The position numbers and the translations under genes are program-made. Of a DNA stretch of 64,000 bases, positions 58,560 through 64,000 are shown piece by piece (position 1 is the stretch's first letter; each line of letters starts with the position of its first letter). Where the stretch lies: contig NZ_JASISV010000004.1 of the NCBI RefSeq assembly GCF_030063305.1, positions 119,227-183,226 of the forward strand, given 5' to 3'. This stretch comes from Salinibacterium sp. G-O1 (GTDB lineage: Bacteria; Actinomycetota; Actinomycetes; Actinomycetales; Microbacteriaceae). Below the pieces are notes generated by a model. That model searched no databases. It had not been told where the DNA came from and was given only the letters and a program-made list of their open reading frames with translations.

Positions 58560-58703
58560 ATGGGACTCGAAGACGAAATGATCGACGGGATCGTCCACCA
58601 CGCCGACGTCCTCACCCTCGAAGGCGCCAGCTACCGGCTCCGCGGCCGAGGCATTGACAGCCTCCCCAGCATCCGAACGACCACAGACGAAAATCCTAGC
58701 TAG
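58560..58703 (+). pseudogene. IS21-type IstB ATPase, C-terminal fragment
   Basis: The frame ending at the TAG 58701-58703 reads IDGIVHHADVLTLEGASYRLRGRGIDSLPSI. It resembles the C-terminal end of IstB (IVHHAEV...GESYRL pattern), the helper ATPase of IS21-family transposons. The P-loop and everything upstream are missing and no IstA is found, so this is a scar of a lost element. Confidence 0.55.
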
Positions 58704-58791
58704 ACTGCCCGCAACCGTTCACTTTTCGAACGCCGAAAACGTTCAGAATTCAAGCGCCGTCGACACAGCCCGAAACGGTGCTTCGAGGGTG

Positions 58792-59268
58792 ACCGATAGG
58801 GTTCGTGCGCTTCGAGCGGCGGAGAAGCAGAAAGACGCGATTGCCGGGCTCGAAGAGATCATCTCTGGGCTCATTTCCGACAAGGCCGAAGTGACTCGAA
58901 TTGCGCAGGCCTATCAGTCTGAGCTTGTGTCTCAGCGGCTTTACGAATGGTGACGTGACGTACATTGCCGACACCCTTTTCCGTTGCTCGAGAAACTGGA
59001 AAGTGCCACCGGAGGCGCGCAAGCCGCGGCACAGCTCGACGCTATCCGACCTCTTCTCTCAGTAGAGACCGCAACGTGCTTCAACTGCTGGGGTTCGACT
59101 TCGGCCGTGCCCTCGGGGAGCCGCTGACAAAACGGAGAAGTCGATTCTTTCCCGGGTCGACCAGTCCGAGGCTTTGAGGGTAGAAAGTTTGAAGCGAGAC
59201 CAGCGCTATATACAGCTCGCCCTGGATGCGGACGCCCTCGAACGACACAAGTCACTATTCGTGACGTA
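58792..59268 (+). pseudogene. Frameshifted remnant of a hypothetical helical protein
   Basis: Three pieces in different frames read as one protein: TDRVRALRAAEKQKDAIAGLEEIISGLISDK...SELVSQRL (stop at 58951-58953), PLLEKLESATGGAQAAAQLDAIRPLLSVETAT, then VLQLLGFDFGRALGEPLT and KSILSRVDQSEALRVESLKRDQRYIQLALDADALERHKSLF ending at 59266-59268. At least one nonsense mutation and two frameshifts are needed. The family is unknown; heptad-like spacing suggests a coiled coil. Confidence 0.5.
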
Positions 59269-59375
59269 GTTGATCACAGACCATCTGCGATCTATCAAGA
59301 CATCTCTGACGTTTGTGCATCACGATGTACGTGCGAGATCGACCAACTCGACCGAGTGGGCAGTCATGCCGTGCG

Positions 59376-60959
59376 CTATTCCTCCGCCTGTTGCGCAGAC
59401 TTGCCTTCGACCGCGTAGTCGTCGAGCATGCGATCCCAAGGAATAACTCCTACTCGATTCGCCCAGGTCTGCCATGCCGCGGTGAGTTCGGTGACCAGTT
59501 CCGGCTGTTCTGTCGCGCGGTCGTGTAGTTCGCTACGGTCGGCGTCAATGTCGTATAGTTCCCAATCCGAGGGGAAGTCCTTGACGAGCTTCCACCGTCC
59601 ACGACGGATTGCGGCATTTCCAATGTGTTCCCAAAAGAGGGTTCGATCAGACTCAAGGTCCTCTCCGCGCAGGCTCGCGAGCATGGAGGAACCCTCGGCA
59701 TCAGAGTCGGGTGTGATGCCCGCGACCGTCAGAATGGTGGGCAGTACGTCGACGAGTTGATGCGCAGTGGTCACGACAGATCCCGTAGCGAGTTGTCCGG
59801 CAGGCCAGTGTGCAATGAAGGGAGTGGAGATTCCGCCTTCATGCACCCATCGCTTGTAGCGTCGCAGCGGCGTATTAGAGAGGTTGGCCCACGGCACACC
59901 GTAGCTCGCGTAGGTGTCCTCGGGGCCGGGGTCGATGTCAGCCCTGTTGCCGGCCCGGATATCGTGCCCGTCGCGTGTTCCTGAGCGAAGAACGGCATCT
60001 TTTTGCGCGAAGGAGGCGAGGTCGCCGATGGGCAGCTCTTCGGCGGAGGCGCCGTTGTCAGCGAGGAAGATCACCAGAGCGTTCTCGAGCCTGCCTGCAT
60101 CTGCCATAGCCTGCAGCACGCGGCCGATACCCCGGTCCATCGATTCGACCTGGGCTGCGTAAGCCTCCATCCGGCGAGCCTGCCACTTCTGGTCCTCCGC
60201 ATCTTGCCAAGCTGGCTGGCTGGGATCTCGCGTACTCAGTTCCGATCCCTCGTCGATGATGCCCTCGGATACCATGCGCTCGAGTCGCTCGGCCCGCAGG
60301 CTGTCCCAGCCGGCATCAAATTTCCCGGAGTTGTTGGCGATGATCTCTGGCTGGGCGTGAAGGGGCCAATGGGGCGCGGTGTAAGCAAGGTAGAGGAAGA
60401 ACGGATCATCCGATCCCTCAGCCTCAAGGTCGCGGATCCAACCGACAGCTTCGTCGCTGATGGCGTCGGTGTAGTAAAACTCAGAACGGCGCGCATCTGG
60501 CGCCGGGTCCTCTCCGCGGGTGAGTGTTTGTGGATCGAAGTAACTCGAACAACCAGCGAGCGTGCCAAAGAACTTCTGGAAACCGCGACGTGTGGGCCAC
60601 GATCCACTCGGAGCCGAGACATCCCCAGAGAGATGCCACTTGCCACTGAGCCAGGTGCGCCATCCCGCCTCGGAGAGGTGCTCGGCTACAGTCGCAGAGC
60701 TTTCGGAGAGGTTGCCCGGGTATCCGCGGGGGAGGTCCGGACGGGTCAACACGCCGATGCCGGTCTGATGGGGATGCAGGCCGGTCAGCAGCGATGCACG
60801 CGAGGGACTGCAACGGGCGGTGTTGTAGAACTGCGACATGCGCACCCCCTCGCGACCCAGCCGATCGAGCGTGGGGGTGTTGAGCTCGCCGCCGTAGCAG
60901 CCGAGGTCGGAGAAGCCAAGGTCATCCGCGAGGATGAGCACGATGTCGGGGCGATTCAT
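59376..60959 (-). CDS. Sulfatase (arylsulfatase family)
   Basis: A 527-residue type I sulfatase: IVLILADDLGFSDLGCYGG provides calcium-binding aspartates, ARCSPSRASLLTG contains the CxPSR signature (Cys50, to be converted to formylglycine), SGKWHLSG and APHWPLHA follow, and FLADNGAS near 300 is a further metal site. No signal peptide is seen, so it may be cytoplasmic. Its formylglycine-generating enzyme is not in the window. Divergent from a ROK regulator; probably desulfates an imported carbohydrate or steroid-like compound. Confidence 0.93.
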   Translation of the reverse strand: MNRPDIVLILADDLGFSDLGCYGGELNTPTLDRLGREGVRMSQFYNTARCSPSRASLLTGLHPHQTGIGVLTRPDLPRGYPGNLSESSATVAEHLSEAGWRTWLSGKWHLSGDVSAPSGSWPTRRGFQKFFGTLAGCSSYFDPQTLTRGEDPAPDARRSEFYYTDAISDEAVGWIRDLEAEGSDDPFFLYLAYTAPHWPLHAQPEIIANNSGKFDAGWDSLRAERLERMVSEGIIDEGSELSTRDPSQPAWQDAEDQKWQARRMEAYAAQVESMDRGIGRVLQAMADAGRLENALVIFLADNGASAEELPIGDLASFAQKDAVLRSGTRDGHDIRAGNRADIDPGPEDTYASYGVPWANLSNTPLRRYKRWVHEGGISTPFIAHWPAGQLATGSVVTTAHQLVDVLPTILTVAGITPDSDAEGSSMLASLRGEDLESDRTLFWEHIGNAAIRRGRWKLVKDFPSDWELYDIDADRSELHDRATEQPELVTELTAAWQTWANRVGVIPWDRMLDDYAVEGKSAQQAEE

Positions 60960-61012
60960 GATTCCTTACCTGTTCTCTACGTCGAGAGCCGTGACCATAG
61001 TGCCACATAATT

Positions 61013-61030
61013 CTAATCAGTAACTAAACC
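61013..61030. promoter_or_regulatory. Candidate ROK operator, sulfatase/ROK intergenic region
   Basis: CTAATCAGTAACTAAACC; on the minus strand TTAGTTACTGATTAG. The words TTAGTTA and AGTAACT recur in the spacer before the binding-protein gene (62320-62349). Confidence 0.4.
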
Positions 61031-61095
61031 TCTTTCATTCGCGGGGTTAAGGTGTACTCGCCGCACTAACGGCGGAGTAGGAGGCGATCATCACT

Positions 61096-62310
61096 ATGTC
61101 AAACTTGCCATTCTTGGGGCTGGCCGCATCAGCGCGCCAAGCCGGAGGCACCCCCGTTGATTTGGGGCGCGCTAACGCGGCCAGCGTGCTCGGCGCGATC
61201 CTTGCGGAGGGCCCGTTGGCTAGGGCTGAGATCGCCGATCGTGTGGGTCTCACCAGGGCAACAGTGACCAGGGTGACCAATCGGCTCATTGAACTCGGAA
61301 TCGTCAGGGAGGGAGAGCCCCGCAGGGAGAACCCCGGGCGCCCGCTTATACCCATCGAGCTCGCCGGTGAAGGTCGTTCTGTCATCACGCTCCATTTCGG
61401 AGCGCACGAAACGCGCATCGGTGCCGTTGACCTTTGCGGGCGTGTGCTCGCCGAGTGGCGCGAGCCGTACCGCAGCCCCGATCCAGCCGTTGTCGTACGA
61501 GACGCTATCCGTAAAATCGTCGAGATGCGCTCCCAGATGGAGACCACAACCCGCATATTGGGAGTCGCGGCAAGCGTCGGTGGATGGGTCGAGCCCGACA
61601 GTGGGGTCGTGGTTCGCTTTGAGCCCCTGGGGTGGGCCGAGGTGCCGCTGGGGTCGATGCTTTCAGACTCATTAGACCTACCCCTCTACTTCGATCAGAT
61701 GGTTCGAGGGCTCGCGCTGGCCGAGCGCATGTTCGGTGCGGCTCGCGGTGCTGACGATTTCGTGGAGATGTGGATCGGAAATGTGGTCGGCGCCGCCCTG
61801 GTGCAAGATGGTTCGATACGCCGGGGGCCCCGCGGGGCTGCTGGCACGATCGCGCACTTCCCGGTGCGAGGCGGCAGTGATACGCGTTGCGAGTGCGGAC
61901 GATCCGGATGCCTAGAGCGTAGCGTTAGCGACGAGGCAGTACTCGCGGCGGCTGAGCGCGACGGTCTCGCTCACACGACGGTTCTGCGCGATATCGTCGA
62001 GCTCGCACAGGCTGACGCGCCTGGCGCTCGAGACCTCATAGCGCGCGTGGCGCGCATGGCTGGAGAGGCCGGCGCTGCCATGGCAGACCTGGTCAATCCT
62101 CCGCTGTTCGTTGTCGCGGGGCTCATCACCACTGCACCGGACTACGTCAATGAGTTCCGTCGGCAGTTCACGCGAATGGCAAAGCTCAGTGAACTGGTGG
62201 AGGTTCGCGCGTCGGAGTTCGGTGACCTCGCTCCGACGATTGCGTCCGCTTCGTTGCTTCTCGACGCCTATTACCGCGATCCCTTCGGATTCGAGCACGT
62301 CCAGGTGTAG
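61096..62310 (+). CDS. ROK-family transcriptional regulator
   Basis: A 404-residue protein with an N-terminal winged helix (PLARAEIADRVGLTRATVTRVTNRLIELGIVREG) and a ROK sugar-kinase-like domain. The zinc motif is CECGRSGCLE (about 270-280), and the GPRGAAGTIAHFPV stretch corresponds to the GEIGH region of ROK proteins without an evident catalytic aspartate pattern, consistent with a regulator. Likely senses the sugar released from the sulfated substrate. GGAGTAGGAGG lies before the ATG. Confidence 0.9.
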   Translation: MSNLPFLGLAASARQAGGTPVDLGRANAASVLGAILAEGPLARAEIADRVGLTRATVTRVTNRLIELGIVREGEPRRENPGRPLIPIELAGEGRSVITLHFGAHETRIGAVDLCGRVLAEWREPYRSPDPAVVVRDAIRKIVEMRSQMETTTRILGVAASVGGWVEPDSGVVVRFEPLGWAEVPLGSMLSDSLDLPLYFDQMVRGLALAERMFGAARGADDFVEMWIGNVVGAALVQDGSIRRGPRGAAGTIAHFPVRGGSDTRCECGRSGCLERSVSDEAVLAAAERDGLAHTTVLRDIVELAQADAPGARDLIARVARMAGEAGAAMADLVNPPLFVVAGLITTAPDYVNEFRRQFTRMAKLSELVEVRASEFGDLAPTIASASLLLDAYYRDPFGFEHVQV

Positions 62311-62319
62311 TGGTGTTGC

Positions 62320-62349
62320 GTTAGTTAGAGACTGCAACTATAGTAACTG
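62320..62349. promoter_or_regulatory. Candidate operator before the solute-binding gene
   Basis: GTTAGTTAGAGACTGCAACT followed by ATAGTAACTG, an interrupted inverted repeat sharing TTAGTTA and AGTAACT with the sulfatase/ROK spacer. It lies 50-80 nt before the ATG at 62399. Confidence 0.4.
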
Positions 62350-62398
62350 GCAGCCGCTGGTCACTGCCGGCTGGAGAGTAGACAAAGGAGTCACAGCA

Positions 62399-63958
62399 AT
62401 GCGAAACGCCCCAAGGAACGGTCGGCTTGGCCGGCGAACCGCCGCAGTTGCAGCGGCAGCAGTATCGGTGGCACTGGCGGTGAGTGGCTGCGTCTCCGCT
62501 GTGGACTCGCAGCCCGAGAGCACCCCCGCCGCTGGTGGCATCCTGCAAATCGTGCAGGGCGCCGATATCTCACCCAGCACACTGATGTCGCAGAACAACC
62601 CGAATTTCAGCATCAACCGTCTCGTTTTCAACTCGCTCGTCGAGCTCGACCACAAGACCCTTGAGCCCACGCCTGAGTTGGCAACCGAATGGGACCTGTC
62701 TGACGACGGGCTAACCCTTGCCTTCACCCTGCGTGAGGGTGTGACCTTTCACGACGGCAAAGCGTTTACCTCGGCAGACGTGATCGGGAGCATTCAGACT
62801 CTGCTGCGCGACGACGTACCTTCGCAGCTGAAGCACGTGGCTAAGAAGATCACCGACATGGTCGCCGATGACGACCTGCATGTGACCTTAACGTTCAGCC
62901 AGCGCATGAGCAACATGTTCGACCTGTTCGAGATGATGCGAATCGTCGACGTCGACACCGTTGACAAGCTGCTCACCGGCGAGGAATTCAACGGTACCGG
63001 CCCGTTCAAGGTCGACACCTACACGCCGGGCCAGGGGCTTGAGCTCACGAAGAACGAGGACTACTGGAAAGACGGGGCGCCGCTACTAGACGGCGTCGAG
63101 ATCACGGTTGTGCGTGACTCGCAGTCGATGCTCTCATCGCTCAAGTCTGGGCAGAGCGACCTGGCCCTCGACCTCGCTCCTTTGGATGCGTCGACGCTCG
63201 CGAGCGACCAGCAGTACGAGGTCGTTCAGTCCGACGCGTTCGACTCCACCTACTACCTCGGCTCGAACGTCAGCGTTCCGCTGCTCTCCGACAATAGGGT
63301 TCGCCAGGCGATTGCCTACTCGATCGATCGCGACCGTGTGTTGCAGCAGGTGCTAGGGGGCGTCGGGCAAACCACCTCCCTTCCATGGTCGCCGGCCTCG
63401 CCGGCCTATGACGAATCCAAGGCAAACTTCTACGATTACGACATCGCCAAGGCCAAGGACCTGCTCAACGAGGCCAGCGCGACCGGCGCGTCGATCAATG
63501 TCTACTACGACGCTGGTTTTGCCCCGAACGTTGGCCTCGCGGAGATCGTCGAGTTCAACCTCACCGAGGCCGGCCTGAAACCCAACATGATGCCCGTGCA
63601 GGCGGCTGAATTCCTCGACAAGCTGCGCTCCGGTGGGTTCGACGGTCTGTTCATGACAGGTCACGGGTTTGGCCAACTCAATCCTGCGACTCTGGTCAAG
63701 GGGGCCTTCCCGTACAACGCAGACAAGAACGCCTCGGGGTTCGACAACCAGGAGTACAAGGATCTCGCCAACGCGGTGTGGACAGGGGAAACCGGCGACA
63801 AGGTTGCGACGGACGCGCTGAACGACTTCCTGCTTGACCAGCAGTTCGTGAGCGACATCGTCAACACCACGCACACCTTCTCTATCAGCAACAAGGTCAA
63901 GGGCCTCGCCTGGACAATGCTCGATTACATCGATCTCGACCAGGCATACTTCGGCTAA
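62399..63958 (+). CDS. Peptide/nickel-type (SBP_bac_5) ABC solute-binding lipoprotein
   Basis: A 519-residue exported binding protein. The signal peptide ends in the lipobox AVSGC; the mature part has LVFNSLVELDHKTLEPTPELATEWDLSDDGLTLAFTLREGVTFHDGKAFTSADV, the SBP_bac_5 signature, and DNRVRQAIAYSIDRDRVLQQVLGG. These receptors bind oligopeptides but also sugars and oligosaccharides. In context with a sulfatase and a ROK regulator a carbohydrate is more likely. AAAGGAG precedes the ATG. Permease genes presumably follow past the right edge. Confidence 0.92.
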   Translation: MRNAPRNGRLGRRTAAVAAAAVSVALAVSGCVSAVDSQPESTPAAGGILQIVQGADISPSTLMSQNNPNFSINRLVFNSLVELDHKTLEPTPELATEWDLSDDGLTLAFTLREGVTFHDGKAFTSADVIGSIQTLLRDDVPSQLKHVAKKITDMVADDDLHVTLTFSQRMSNMFDLFEMMRIVDVDTVDKLLTGEEFNGTGPFKVDTYTPGQGLELTKNEDYWKDGAPLLDGVEITVVRDSQSMLSSLKSGQSDLALDLAPLDASTLASDQQYEVVQSDAFDSTYYLGSNVSVPLLSDNRVRQAIAYSIDRDRVLQQVLGGVGQTTSLPWSPASPAYDESKANFYDYDIAKAKDLLNEASATGASINVYYDAGFAPNVGLAEIVEFNLTEAGLKPNMMPVQAAEFLDKLRSGGFDGLFMTGHGFGQLNPATLVKGAFPYNADKNASGFDNQEYKDLANAVWTGETGDKVATDALNDFLLDQQFVSDIVNTTHTFSISNKVKGLAWTMLDYIDLDQAYFG

Positions 63959-64000
63959 CCCTCTCGGCGGAGCCGCCTCCCGGCCGCACCCCCCACCCAA

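Noticed and set aside
1..64000. CRISPR array, rRNA operon or prophage
   Set aside because: No regularly spaced repeats, no rRNA signature and no phage structural genes were seen; the only mobile-element trace is the IstB-like fragment.

Overview
The window is high-GC actinobacterial chromosome. The single-copy bS22 gene (20078-20176), the menaquinone and Ccs-type cytochrome c genes, the archaeal-type Asp-tRNA synthetase and the small actinobacterial regulators point to Micrococcales, most likely Microbacteriaceae; the family is an inference from gene content. I count about 60 protein genes, one tRNA-Tyr and several remnants. Many transcripts look leaderless: a TANNNT box lies 6-9 nt before an ATG or GTG start, with no Shine-Dalgarno sequence between them.

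Layout. 1-6250: part of a phenylacetate catabolic cluster (start of paaA at the edge, TetR regulator, paaZ, paaI, then paaH-paaF-paaJ), with three similar operator-like sites. 6402-11093: psuG, an ornithine cyclodeaminase-like gene divergent from an aminotransferase and an XRE-cupin regulator, then a PfkB kinase preceded by a 22-codon fossil of psuG. 11090-23263: housekeeping and small genes (photolyase, MarR, VOC protein, DUF1622 remnant, YjbR, winged-helix regulator, upp, tadA, CDF transporter, proC, TrkA, ArsR, bS22, HAD phosphatase, glutaredoxin-like, AspRS). 23474-27992: cytochrome c maturation operon (phosphatase, TlpA/ResA, CcdA, ResB, CcsB). 28004-38298: menaquinone cluster (menC, menE, menA, menD, menF, menG, polyprenyl diphosphate synthase) with ppk2 and small membrane proteins, interrupted by two copies of an 86-bp palindromic repeat. 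38345-39682: ferredoxin-NADP reductase.

39707-50996 is the most unusual part: an IclR regulator divergent from what looks like one operon. It encodes a betaine/osmoprotectant-type ABC importer, a stand-alone homologue of formaldehyde-activating enzyme (Fae), a 3-hydroxyisobutyrate dehydrogenase-like enzyme, a succinate-semialdehyde-type aldehyde dehydrogenase, and a triad that I recognise as closely resembling E. coli YgcW (SDR), YgcU (FAD oxidoreductase) and YgcE (FGGY kinase). I know of no assigned substrate for that triad, so this is a candidate undescribed catabolic pathway.

51006-57878: cardiolipin synthase, a membrane protein, YajQ, a polar amino-acid (probably cystine-type) ABC importer, a lytic transglycosylase and a LacI regulator. 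58002-58083 is tRNA-Tyr(GTA). It is followed by about 1.3 kb of decayed sequence (an IstB-like fragment and a frameshifted pseudogene), then an accessory locus (sulfatase, ROK regulator, peptide-type solute-binding lipoprotein) that runs off the right edge.
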